Assembly: GCF_009870125.1 (NCBI RefSeq)
Contig: NC_046680.1
Span: 12,977,501 to 13,041,500 of the forward strand
DNA: 64,000 bases
Origin: Drosophila pseudoobscura
Lineage: Eukaryota; Arthropoda; Insecta; Diptera; Drosophilidae
Direction: 5' to 3'
How positions within the stretch are numbered: the first letter of the stretch is position 1; every line of letters begins with the position of its first letter. The translations under genes were made by a program, and so were the position numbers. The notes beneath the pieces were generated by a model. It was not told where the DNA came from and did not search any database. It saw nothing but the letters and a program-made list of their open reading frames with translations. This document shows, piece after piece, positions 20,890 through 31,985 of this stretch.

Positions 20890-23800
20890 AGAAGTACACG
20901 CCCAGATAAATCTCTTCCATTTGTAAATTCAGTTTATTTTCATTTGTTTTTTGAATTCTTGTTGCGCATTTCAATACTTTTCCAGTTACAAATACATTCT
21001 GAGATATACTACACATGTGACACAATTGTGATTTCGGTTTTAGTTTTCGCTTTCGCTTTTGATTCAACATTTTCTGCTTGATGAATAAAACGTCGAATGC
21101 GTTCAAATGTATTTTATTTTTTTTTCTTCATTTTTTCGTTTATATTTATTTATGCATTGTATTTGCTTTACTTTTCATTTATTTCCACTTTTATGTTTAT
21201 TTTGAGCAACAATTAACAGTTAAAGTTGATTCCTTTGCGTCAAGTTGGAAGTTTTATCAGTTTTTTTCGCGTATGTGTTGTGTTTCTTTTCGGTTTTTTT
21301 TTGTTTATTTCAGTTGTTAATTAATTTAATGTTTATTTATGCGGTGTATTCATTTATTGGTTTTTCCCCATCCGTTTCCGCTTTCCTATTTACATTTGGG
21401 TGTGTGTGTGTTTGCGTGTTGGTGTGTGGGTGTGTGTGAGTGTGTGTTCTTTGCGTTCGTATTTTCATTGTAAATAATTGCTCAAAATGGATTTGGGCAC
21501 CAAAGTCTCTCGTTCAAAGGCTAAAAAGTTTGATTTTGCGGGAAACAATTTTGATTGTTGTAATACTTAATATGCTGTTTGCGTTTGTTATGAGTATTTC
21601 CAGAATGTACGAGTACTCCTCACTGGATTCGCCTCGGCTGTAGTTAGTTTTATTTATTGTTGTATAATAATTCAGCTTACAATTTACACACTTACATAGC
21701 TCTACGCATAATTACAGACAATTTATTTTAGCTATTAACTGTTTGGTTTCCTTTCTGGCGACTCTTCGCTTCATGAATCCTGAATCATGGATCATGCATC
21801 ATGCATCATGCGTTTGCTTTAGCACGGCTTAAATTAGTTTTGCAAACCTAGTAAATACATACTCGTACAACCAGCTGCCATTTGCGATTTGCCATTTGCC
21901 ATTTTCCATTTCCCATTTCCCTGTCTGAATCCCCCTAAATGCCATTACTAAGTATCGTACTTTTTCTCTTGTGCGTCTGTGTGTGTGTGTTTGTGTGTTT
22001 GTGTGTTGTGTCTTGTCATTATTTGATGTCTGGTCAAATGTGAAATTGATTCCTTGACCAAAATGCAAATCTTATAAATCTGTTTATCTCTGTATCTGTG
22101 CTTGGGTCGGTGTGTCTGTCTGTGTGTGTGTGTTGTTTTTTGTGTCTATCGCACTGGTAATGCTCTCAACACCGATCCGGTTTAATGCGTTTTCAATGTT
22201 TATTTCTGAAATTGTATTTAGCTAATTTAAAGCTTTTCATTTCCTTAGCTGAACACCTCTCCCCCCTGAAACACCAATGTGTGTGTCCGTATGTGTGTGT
22301 ATCTACTCGTATATGCATATGTATGTGTATGTACATATGGTAAGCCCCGCGGACCGTCTGCGTTTTCTTCATCTGTTTAGATCCAATTAATTGACTGCCC
22401 GAAACAGATTCGGTCACAAAACCTTTGGAAAATGTTTGCCGCCTGGCGCAACACTCAAAGGGAACTGGTAGACGGGGGGTGGGGGGGTGGTCTAGGGGGT
22501 CTTGCAAGCTGTCCAAAGCTGAAACCGATAGAATTTTGCTTCAAGCTAAATTTTTCGTCAAACCTGCAACTCAGTTAGCATAGGAAATATGAAAATATAT
22601 AGTACCTACTACTATATACTCGTATGTACATATATATGTATGTATGTATACCTGACCGGGGCAATGCGAATTGGAGAGTCTGCCCCTTGGGCCACAAATT
22701 AATTTCAACATTGAACACCTAAAAAAACATTTAACCTTTTAGCTTAGTTTCACTTAATGTAATGCCATTTAAAATTAATTCGACAACAAGCTCGTTTTGC
22801 ACTTAAGTAACCGTTTCACATCGATCCGCTAATTTACTAACATTTATTTACTCGTCTGCTATTTAGTTAGCTATTTAGTTATTTAGTTATGCTATACATC
22901 AATAATTATTCTCCCCGATTCTTCGCTCCAAATGCGAATGAAACTATTGAATATTCCGCTCCCTTGGGATTTTCCAGCTATGCATTGTATTAGAATTATT
23001 GTTATCATTATGCAAATTGTGTTTATTCGAAATGTATCTCTGGAATACTCGTACTGTATTTTTCCTTTGCCTTTTCCTAGTTCCTCTTCCTGTTCTTAGA
23101 GTTACAAAAACTTTTCGTTTCGTTTCGATTCGTGTGTTTTGCTTTACTTCTTTCTTTAACATTTACTTGGGAGTACTTGTTTCAGTTAACAACATAGTTT
23201 TAAATACACATAACTATAGGTTTATTGACCAACTCCACTTTCCTATCGACGCCACCCGTTCGAGGAGGAAAAACCAAATGGGAAAACTTGAGCAAACAAA
23301 AAATTGAAACCATTTTGTTAATCCGAACTGAACAATCGAAACCTTGGCTCAATTTTCTTGTTAAGGGAAGTGGTGGCGTCGCTCCTCAACCTCATCGAGG
23401 GATTAAGCCCCAAGCACAACAATTACGATACAAACAAGACAGTCCTTTCTGGTCCGTTCGGGGAATACATCAAAAGAAAATCATCAGTAAAGCAAATCGA
23501 ACAAACTAATCTTTCGTGGGCAAACCAGATCGGACTGTACCTGAACATTTACTATATTGTACATACAATGCCATTGCAGCAACTCTACTAACAACGTTTT
23601 TTGACTATTGACTCTTACTTAGCACTAGACTGGATCACTTTTGGTTTTACTTTAATGTGTAATGTTTAATGTTTAATCTTTAGTGTTTAGTGTTTAGTGT
23701 TTAATGTTTAACGTTTACTTTAGTTCAATTCGCGACTCCTCTGATCGTCTAACAATGGTGGGCATCTAACCGGATGCTGCTCTCTCCTCTCACCTCTCAT

Positions 23801-24175
23801 TTAGATGCAAAACAAGTGATTTCTCCTTGGGGGGTTTCTGCCTTCATTTTGTTTTTCTCGAGCACTTCGGAGTGCTGCTCCTCCATTCCATTCCTTTGAT
23901 TTGTTTTTTTTTTTTTTTTTGTTTTATTATTTTACCTTTGTGCGCATAACATTTGTGTGTAGGGGGGTGGGGGAAGATAGCAGGACATCTGGAGGAAGGA
24001 AGGAAAGAGTACTTCCCCTGTTTGACTGCCACAACTCTTGTTGCCGCTTCTGACACACAGCCATCTTGTTGTGGTATCTCATCCGGTGGCATCTGCCCCA
24101 GTCGGCGGGTGTCACTTCCTTCCCTCCGCCTGCTTATTGTGGCCTGCTCCTGCTGCTGTTGCTCCTGCTCGGTTG
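20890..24175 (-). other. T-rich region, probable 3' UTR of a minus-strand transcript
   Basis: No open frame is convincing. The + strand is strongly T-rich between about 20.93 and 23.95 kb, so a minus transcript would be A-rich and T-poor, as seen for the presumed Drep2 3' UTR on the other strand. Several minus-strand AATAAA signals occur (for example near 22198 and 23217). Small repeats: ATCATGC at 21788-21811, CCATTTG-type at 21877-21920, and a 7-bp array at 23651-23718. Confidence 0.45.
23651..23718. repeat. 7-bp array of GTTTAAT / GTTTAGT units
   Basis: About nine degenerate heptamers, a mix of GTTTAAT, GTTTAGT and GTTTAAC, with the period kept at seven over about 65 bp. Confidence 0.8.
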
Positions 24176-24285
24176 TTATGGAACGTGCATCAACTGTTGC
24201 CGCTGCAACATCAGCTCCGTTCGGTTCTTCATCATCCGCGTGCGCTCCATGTTCTCCCGAATGTTCCGCTCGTTCTCCTGACGGA
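24176..24285 (-). CDS. Orphan terminal coding exon (35 residues) of an unidentified gene
   Basis: On the minus strand a pyrimidine-rich tract ends in CGTCGACAG at 24286, followed by 35 codons and a TAA at 24178-24176. The peptide is highly charged and helical: RQENERNIRENMERTRMMKN, then RTELMLQRQQLMHVP. Third positions are mostly G/C, unlike the neighbours. The exon would enter in phase 1 (two bases completing a split codon). I could not find a matching upstream exon; it may belong to the 29.3-32.0 kb gene as an alternative end or to a gene with distant exons. The overlapping 169-residue minus-strand frame in this region has poorer codon use and runs into A-rich DNA. Confidence 0.5.
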
Positions 24286-27200
24286 CTGTCGACGGCGAGA
24301 GAGGAAGATAGAGTGGATAGTATCAGTGGAAGGGTAAATAATGGGCTCTGCATGCCACAAAAACAAATCTACTCAATTCTTAAGTCTAACTCTAATGGAA
24401 CAAGCTACAGATGCGACATCTGTAGATACTAGTCGAACATTCACTGCACGCTCGTTGTTATCCAGTTGCATATCGTTTAAACTGCAGTTGAAGTAAATGC
24501 CTGTTGATGAATTCTTGAATATAACTTTCATCAATCCAGACTATTTACTTTAAGCACAGTCCAACATTATTTCTGTGTGTGTTCGTGTTGCATTTCCCGG
24601 TGTTTCGGTTATGGATATGGTTACGGTTACGGCAGCCGTTTCCGTTTCCGTTCCCGTGTCCGTTTCCACTTTTTGTATTTCGTTTGTTTTTGGTTATCGC
24701 GCTCGGATATGACACGATATATGTATGTACGTATTGTTCGAGCATGTGTCTTCCCCCCCACCCCCCGCCCTCGTTGTGGACACACTGTCACGTGCTCCTG
24801 CCCCTGCCTTGTGTTGGGCACCCCTCCCCCCTTCGGATTGTCGTCGCGGTTGTTGTTTGCTCAACGCTTTTGTGCATTTTACAGCAGTTTTAATTAACGC
24901 TGAACAAATTGGTAGATGGGAATTGGGAGATGGGCGATGGAAAACGGGAATGGGGATGAGTCCTGTACGAGTATTTCCTTGTTGGTGTTGTGTAAAGTGT
25001 CAAAATTTGTTTGCCAATCAATCACAAGCACACGAATACAAACGCACACAGATACACTCGTATCTGTACATTTACAGACAGGTCACAGTTGTTGCTTCAG
25101 TCCATCCAGGAGTTTGATAGCATGACCCCCCACCCCACCCCCTGGGGCTACATCTACAATATATAGTATACATTCGCAATTGTAATTTGATTGATTTGCT
25201 TAGTCTCGGCGGCCACTCCACTTCCCCTTTCCATGGAGTCCCTCCCCTCGCCTTGTAGAATTGCTAATTTTTTTGCCTGCCTTCCACTGCACTTTGTTGC
25301 CGGCATTCTGCAAAATGAGCTCGCACCAGAAATTTAATTAAAAAATACTTGCCCTAAAAGGCCACCAAACCAGCCAACACAAACACAAGCGCAAACATAC
25401 CCACACACACACACGCATACACACACAGAGGCAAGGACAGTGGAAACATTTGAGTAATTTCAACATTTACGCTTTCATTTAATTGCAAAAATTAGTAATA
25501 ACATTTTAAGCTTCAGCAGCAGCAGCAACGGAAACAGCAACACCCTCAGTGGCAGCCACATGGTGAGTGGGGAGTGTGGAGCGGGGAGGGGGGAGCGGAA
25601 GGCGACTTTAAAGTGCTGCAACTGCAGTCTGGATGCAGCCGCATCACACATGGCTGCTGCTGTCGTCATCAAACTAATATGTGTAAGTGGAGCAAAGGCC
25701 GCACACTCATACATACGTACACATAGAGTACACATAGAGAGAGCGAGAGGGGGAGAGGGTGGGGGACGAGGACCATGGCTAAACTCTGTCCAGGCATGAA
25801 TCCCCTGGTCCGTTCTCGGTCCCGTGCTTGTGCCTTTGCATAGGCTATGAGGCGTAATCGCAACGTGTTAATGCCCAGGAAGGCAGGTTGCAGGGGCTGT
25901 AGATGCAGGGGCAGGGGCAGGGGTAGGGGTACGGTTAGGGGCAGAATGGGGGCAGAATGGGGGCCTGGTGGCCCAGGTGATGATGCCTGCCATTATTCAC
26001 TTGGCCAAGTGCTGTTTGCGGCTGCTTTGTTGCTGCTGCTGTTGGGGCAAGTATGAGCTACTCAGCACAATGCCCTTGCCTCGTCTTTCTTTCGGCTTGG
26101 CCTCCCCACCGGCTGCAGGGGCATGACCAGAGACTAACTGGACACAATGTCCCCATTTTGTATTCATATTCATGATCATCATTAAAAAGGCGCTCCGTGC
26201 TGTCGTTAGAATTAGATTAAAGCATCATTAACTGACGGATATCTTCAGCGTGGTCTTCAAACTCGAATCTGTAGGTATTACCCATAGAACTACCAACTAT
26301 TTTTACAACCTATCGTTGAATGGTTATGTGTGATAAACGACTAAGGCCCGCTTTTATCATATCTGCCATGTGGCTTCTTCTACAGAATGACTCCTAGTCG
26401 AGCCACACTCAGCGTTCCTCTAAGGACATTTGCTCAGCCCTGTGCGTGTCCGTTTGGGGGCAGCACGGCCTACCCGGTCGCGTGTCAGTGCGCACGTGCT
26501 GGTGTGTGGGAGGCGGGAAGGGGGAGGCCGAGGGGGAAGCACTGTGAGAGACCAATTAACATATAACTTTCCCACAGGTAAACAAGTTAAATTGTTAACA
26601 GCCATTATGGGGCGCTCATAAATGCTGCCGACCAACTTTCTGCCACACCCTCCCCTGTCTCCTCGGTCGCCCTTTTCCTTCTATTCTTGGGGTTTGCCTC
26701 AGTCTCGCTCAATCATTCTGTGGCTCTTTGTCTTTCATGTTGTTTAATTATAAATGTGGTGTTGAAAGCAAAAGCTCTCTGCTCCAATGTCCTTACTCCC
26801 TCGCCCCGTTGTGTTCCCCAGCCTAACTATCTCGACAGTTGCTTTTGTTGGCGCTGCTTCTTCTAGCCTGTTGCTGCCCCACAACTGCTGCCCCCCATCC
26901 CCACCCACTGCCTCTACACCTGGGCCTGGCGGATGAAGGGCGAGGACTAATTAGTTGCCTGGGACTGGGAATTGCTGCCTTCTACTATTGTGCCTTTAAA
27001 TTGAATTTATCGATGCACTTTTCTGGCTTCCACTCTCCCCCATGGGCTTTCATTTTAACTATTTTACCCACTGGAGAAACATGGCATGGAAAATGCAAAG
27101 CCATGGAATGGAAATAATAGAACAGGTGGACTTTCAATTCGGAATGGAAAACAATCGTTTTTAATTGCTATTGCGGATAAAATAGTGGATATTAATTGCG

Positions 27201-29321
27201 TGATCACCTCGTATTACATCTTGTTCTTGAAAATTGTTATCTGCTTCAACGATTGATTAACTGAGAATAAATCGCAGTGGAAAGAGGAAAATCTAAGATG
27301 CAGAATGGCGACTAGATTACTCTTCAATGAGGCTACATAGAACTGGGACTCCCTCTCTCTTTTCTCCTCATATAAAGGTTGCACCATGACTTTTTTGTGG
27401 TGTGCCCACATGGAACTGTCAATATCTTGCCTGTTTTGGTATGTGCTGCAAATGCTTGTTGCCACTGGTCCGTCATGCGGTCATGTGGGACATCGTCAGC
27501 TTTGGTAGTGGCGGCACTAGGGGGGTGGGTGGCAACAGGGGGCGGCAGCTGCCAGTTGGCAAGGCAAGGCCATTGAAGCCAACTGAGCGCGGGCACTGTC
27601 ATTGGCATGGATGGTTTTCGCCTTTTGCTTTTCATAATAAACAATTGTTAGTTTTTTACTTTTTTTGTTGCACATTCTACACGCTCTCACTCTCACTCTC
27701 CCATCCCCATTTCCACTCCCACTCCCAGTCCCAGTCCCAGTCCCACTTTCAGCCATTCACTCATGGAAAAGTAACCTAGTTTCCATGTCGTCAACGCAAA
27801 ATTAAGGCTGTGTACGAGACGAGTTGGAATATTCCTCTGCACCGACGACCGACGACCGACACCAGTGTAAGCCAGTGTAATAATAAAAAAAGGAAACCAA
27901 CTGTACCGTACCGTAATGATGCTGCAAACCCCCACACACACACACCCACACACAGATACACACGTGGGGTTGGCGGTACGCATACCACAAACATAACTAT
28001 TAAGCGAGAGCATAAAAAGTGAGCAGGATGACGAAGGGAAAGGTCCTCCTCCTCGGCAAGGCCTGTCTCTCGGCCACTCGCACACGCATTCATCCACTTA
28101 CTCCCCCTCGGAGACGGTTTACCGTTGTTTGTGCCTCACGGCAGACGCACACACGCACATACACGTGCTGATTAGTTTGGCTTTGTCTGCTGTTGCTGCT
28201 GCCTGGCTCCTTCTGCGGCTTCTGCTGCAGCCAGAGTCATTAAAGTCAAGGCAAAGTAAGTACAGTATCATTTTGTATGCCTGTGTGCGTGTCTGGGCCC
28301 AGGCTAAGGCCCTGTGTGGCGTGCTGTCCGTGTGTGGCAGTCAGGTTGGGAGAGGAGCCAGTTAGCCAGTTAGTCAGTTATGTAATGCTCGGGGATTTTG
28401 CTGAGCTTTTGCCAGCTCAATATTTGAGAATTCCTTGTGTTTTGCGGGGGTAATGGCATGGTGGCCTGGTGGCATGGTGGCATGCTGGCATATTTGTATT
28501 TGCACAACTTTATGGTCTATAAGAACATATGGCCATGATGCTTCGTCACACTGTCTTCTGTGGTAACTGTGGGTGTGTGTGTGCGTGTTAGGGGATGTTT
28601 GTGAGTGTGTTGCATGGTTGACAATGGACAAAAGCTGGAGCCTGACCTCGTTCAATGATTTGCATGAAGTTGTTGCTGGTTCTAGGGGGGGATGACAATG
28701 CACTCGGAGAAACACGTACAAATATATTTTTAAAAGCTTAAGTCTTTCAATTCCCCCACGGCACACAACCGACGATTTTAGTTTTTAGTTTTCTTTCAAA
28801 GCTTAAATATTTATCACAGATATTTTAAATAAAGCAAAAGTTAAAACTCTTGAGCAACGCACAGCATAACACAACCGTGTCCGGGTGGCCCTGTCATCGG
28901 GGAGTTAGAGATCCTTACACAAAAGGCATTGCCTACTTACAGGCAAATCGATTGTTGCAGCTCAATGTCCTGCTCTTGCTGCTGGTGCTCCTACTCCTCC
29001 TCCTCCTACTGTGGGCAGTGGCCCAACGTCAATTAGGCAATCCGGCTGAGGGGAATCAGTGTCCGAGCCATGGCGATAGCCGGTGCTGGAGCCGGACCCG
29101 GGGTACGGCACAGAGGAAACCCAATTTGCCAACAGGAACCAACAGGAACAGGGGGGACGACGACGAGGAGGAAGAACGTTGAAAGCACGGAATCGAAGCG
29201 GAAGCGAAAGCCAAATTGCAAACGAAATCGAGTCTAATCTCATCAGAGGGTGGGGACAACAACTGTTTGGGGGGGCGACGACGACGGTTACTCTCGACAG
29301 CATCCTCGTGGGCGTTGGAGT
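24286..29321. other. Spacer or intron with no supported gene
   Basis: Simple-sequence-rich DNA: G-rich GGGGCA-type repeats at about 25896-25960, CA tracts, a GGCATGGT repeat at 28455-28490 and A/T runs. A minus-strand donor-like CT|GTAAGT at about 28931-28938 follows a Gln/Glu-rich stretch, but the frame has stops. If the exon at 24176 is spliced to something on its right, this is an intron. Confidence 0.4.
28455..28490. repeat. Tandem GGCATGGT-type repeat
   Basis: About four to five copies of a 7-8 bp unit (GGCATGGTGGCCTGGT and variants). Confidence 0.75.
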
Positions 29322-31985
29322 TCATGAGGGCCGCATGCCGGTGTAGTGGACCGGGGTGTCTCTGCTGAAGGAGTGCGCCTTCTTTCCGGACTGGCCCGAG
29401 CCGGAGGTGAGCGTGACGACGACGACGAACACGCTGGCGCATACAAGGCACAGGAGCACGGTGGCCAGGACGATGCAGACGATGCGCTTGCGCTTGCGAT
29501 CCGCCTCCTCGTCCTCGTCGGTCTCGTCGCTCAGCGACTTCTTCTTCAGCTTGTGCGAGCCCCCGCCCACGGAGCCTTTCCGCCCGGCTGCCAGCTTGTG
29601 GTGAAAGGGTCGCAGCACCTGGGCGGCGAAGGCTGCGTCCGCCAGCTCGTGTTGGTCGAAGCTCAGCGAGGACTTCCGCTCGAAGCTCGGTCGCTTCTCG
29701 TCGATGAAGGCGGCCGCCGCCGCCGACGCAGAGATGGAGATGGGACGGGGACTGCGCTTGATTTCGTCCAGGTTCACGCTCGAACTGGGAACTGCCGTCG
29801 ACAGCGGACGACTGTTCCGTCGGTGGGGTGAGCTCAGCTCAAAGTCGTCGTCCGCCTGGGCTCCCTGCATTACTCCCGCGTCGCCGATGAAGCTCTTCGA
29901 CTTCTTCGACGCGCTCAATGTCTCACGATAGCTTCTCAGCCGCATGCTGGCGCTGTGCAGAGCCTTGGCCTGCTTCACGCTCGCGCTGGCGTTGGTGCCC
30001 TGGAAGGCGGCCGCTGCCGCCAGGACACCCGGCCGGTGCACGGTCAGCTCCTCCAGGTTGCTGGGCGAGAGGTAGAGCGAGCGTCCGTGCTGTGCCCCCC
30101 TCTTGAAGTGGTACGCCGCACTGGCCGCGGCCGCAGCGCTGTGGAGCTGCAGGGGATGGCCTCCGCCCGCTGCTGCTGCCGCTGCGGCCGCCGCCGCCGC
30201 TGCGGATGTCGAGGGTCTGCCGTCCAGCTCAAGGCTGTGGGTGCTCTGCTGGCGGGAGTGGGGATGCGGCTCACGTTTCTGCTTGACGCTGCTCGAGGTG
30301 GCGGGCGGATGGGTGGCGGTGTGGCTGCTCAGGCCGCCGTCGACAGCCCCCTCGAAGGAGCCAGAGGCCTTGCGCAGCCTCTGCACGGCCACGGCGGCGG
30401 CAGTCAGCTGGGCGAGACCCAGCTCCTCCATTTTGGTGTGGCTGTTGCTGCGCGAGCGGGACTCCACGAAGAGCTCGTTTTCCAGCGATAGGTTCGTGGG
30501 GGGGAAGAGATTCCGTCCGTCCATGGGCTCCATGAGGTCGTCGTTCAGCGAGGGATGTCGGATCTGGGACTCCACCACGGACTCGGGTTTCGTGCTGGGT
30601 CTGCGACCCGGATCGTTAAAAGAGCGATGCGAGCGGCAGCCCCGCCTACTGGGCGACGGGGAACGCGAGATTTCCTTGCCACCGCTGGCACCTCCTGGCG
30701 GACCGGGCATCAGGAAGTTGCCGCGCACCGAGCTGGTGCGTCGACTGGATGCGGCCGATCCGGAGGCCACGGCCAACTGTATCTGGTCCAGGGCGGCGGG
30801 ATCCTGCTGGGCGTGGAAGGAATGCGTTTTCTTCATCTGAAAATTGGTAGACGGATGCACGTCAATAGTGTCGGAGCGCCGGAACATGTTCTTCTTTAGC
30901 GGGTGGGTGTGCATCGTCGGGCGTTGGGCGGCGACGACCGTCGGGTTGGGCACATCGTCCACATCGATGAACTGAATGGGGGATGTGCTCCCTCCCAACG
31001 TCGAGCGGCCCATGCCCATACCCATACCCATACCCACACCCACACCCAAGCCCGCTCCATCGCCCAGGCTGCTGCTGCTGACCAGATAAATGTCCGGCTG
31101 CTGGCGGTGCTGCTGCTGGTGCTGGTGCTGCTGCTGGCCCTGGCCGAGCACCGGGCTCACCGCGTGGGAGGTGGGTGAGCTCGACGGAAGCGGATGCGGA
31201 TGCGAATGCGGATGCGAATGGGGGTGTTGGCGGTGCGATTGCTGGTGGTGCGATTGCGATTGCGATTGCGACTGCGTATGCCTCGCAGCAGCGGCCTGTG
31301 CGGCCAAATGCTGAAAAGTGTGCAGATGCATCTGTTGTTGTTGTTGTTGTTGTTGTTGTTGCTGGTGGTGTAGTTTTTGTTGTTGTTGTTGTTGTTGCTG
31401 ATGGTGTAGCTGTTGTTGTTGTTGGAGGAGGTGGTGATGGTGTTGTTGGCGGGCAGAGAGAGCTGGGGAAAGGGCACCACTGCCAGCGCGCTGGATACCG
31501 GGGGCTGGATGGGGTAGATGTTGCTGTTGTGCTGGGAGGGCAAGGGTCTGCGGAGGATGGAGGGCGACTGCCGACCTGGAAAGGGGTAGCGGCGAGGCGG
31601 AGCGATGGATCAGCGGCTGCTCACTGATGAGGATGCCATGCTCCATGTCGAGCTCAAGATCGAGATCCATGTCCAGACCGAGATCTCCCATCGATACGGA
31701 GGACGTGGCGGGGGCGTAGTTGTCGATGGCCATGGAGAGGGATCGATGGATTGGCTTTAGCTTGGGTGGTTTCTTTTTGGTGGCGGGATTGTCAAAAGAC
31801 GAGGTGCCCGAGGTATGCTCCTCGTCCGCCCCTCCCGCCGTCAGATAGGGGTCATAGCTGTGCACGGCCACCACATGCTGGTGGCGCTGGTGGTGCGATT
31901 GGTGGTGCGATTGCTGCTGCTGCTGTTGCTGATGTTGCGACGACTGCTGATGCTGCTGACCACCGCTGGTGCCGCCGCGCTCCAT
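29322..31985 (-). CDS. Unidentified 887-residue low-complexity protein with one C-terminal membrane span
   Basis: A single uninterrupted frame from ATG at 31985 to TGA at 29324-29322. The first 300 residues are dominated by Gln and His runs, including two CAA/CAG poly-Q tracts, with repeated LDMD-type acidic dipeptides and a Gly-Met repeat. The middle is Ser-rich with many basophilic phosphorylation-type sites (RRTSS, RKAS, RRNS, ERKSS, RKGS). A run of twelve alanines lies near residue 600. KKKSLSDETDEDEEADRKRKR precedes a strong hydrophobic segment at about 835-859, leaving a 28-residue tail ending TGMRPS. Basic residues on the N side predict a cytosolic N-terminus and a short lumenal or extracellular tail. 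The frame stays open about 25 codons upstream (RYPRQYYYR before the ATG) without another ATG, so an upstream coding exon is possible. I do not recognise the family. Confidence 0.75.
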   Translation of the reverse strand: MERGGTSGGQQHQQSSQHQQQQQQQSHHQSHHQRHQHVVAVHSYDPYLTAGGADEEHTSGTSSFDNPATKKKPPKLKPIHRSLSMAIDNYAPATSSVSMGDLGLDMDLDLELDMEHGILISEQPLIHRSASPLPLSRSAVALHPPQTLALPAQQQHLPHPAPGIQRAGSGALSPALSARQQHHHHLLQQQQQLHHQQQQQQQQKLHHQQQQQQQQQQQMHLHTFQHLAAQAAAARHTQSQSQSQSHHQQSHRQHPHSHPHSHPHPLPSSSPTSHAVSPVLGQGQQQHQHQQQHRQQPDIYLVSSSSLGDGAGLGVGVGMGMGMGMGRSTLGGSTSPIQFIDVDDVPNPTVVAAQRPTMHTHPLKKNMFRRSDTIDVHPSTNFQMKKTHSFHAQQDPAALDQIQLAVASGSAASSRRTSSVRGNFLMPGPPGGASGGKEISRSPSPSRRGCRSHRSFNDPGRRPSTKPESVVESQIRHPSLNDDLMEPMDGRNLFPPTNLSLENELFVESRSRSNSHTKMEELGLAQLTAAAVAVQRLRKASGSFEGAVDGGLSSHTATHPPATSSSVKQKREPHPHSRQQSTHSLELDGRPSTSAAAAAAAAAAAAGGGHPLQLHSAAAAASAAYHFKRGAQHGRSLYLSPSNLEELTVHRPGVLAAAAAFQGTNASASVKQAKALHSASMRLRSYRETLSASKKSKSFIGDAGVMQGAQADDDFELSSPHRRNSRPLSTAVPSSSVNLDEIKRSPRPISISASAAAAAFIDEKRPSFERKSSLSFDQHELADAAFAAQVLRPFHHKLAAGRKGSVGGGSHKLKKKSLSDETDEDEEADRKRKRIVCIVLATVLLCLVCASVFVVVVTLTSGSGQSGKKAHSFSRDTPVHYTGMRPS
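31333..31399 (-). repeat. (CAA)n/(CAG)n tracts encoding poly-Q
   Basis: Two TTG runs on the + strand (31333-31362 and 31378-31399) encode two glutamine tracts in the 887-residue protein, mostly with CAA codons. Confidence 0.9.

Noticed and set aside
23844..24353. 169-residue minus-strand frame overlapping the orphan exon
   Set aside because: It is in another frame from the exon with good codon use, continues through low-complexity DNA into A-rich sequence, and shows no conserved-looking blocks.
30044..30840. Plus-strand frames up to 245 residues opposite the 887-residue gene
   Set aside because: They overlap a single 887-codon frame and read poly-A and poly-Q codons antisense.
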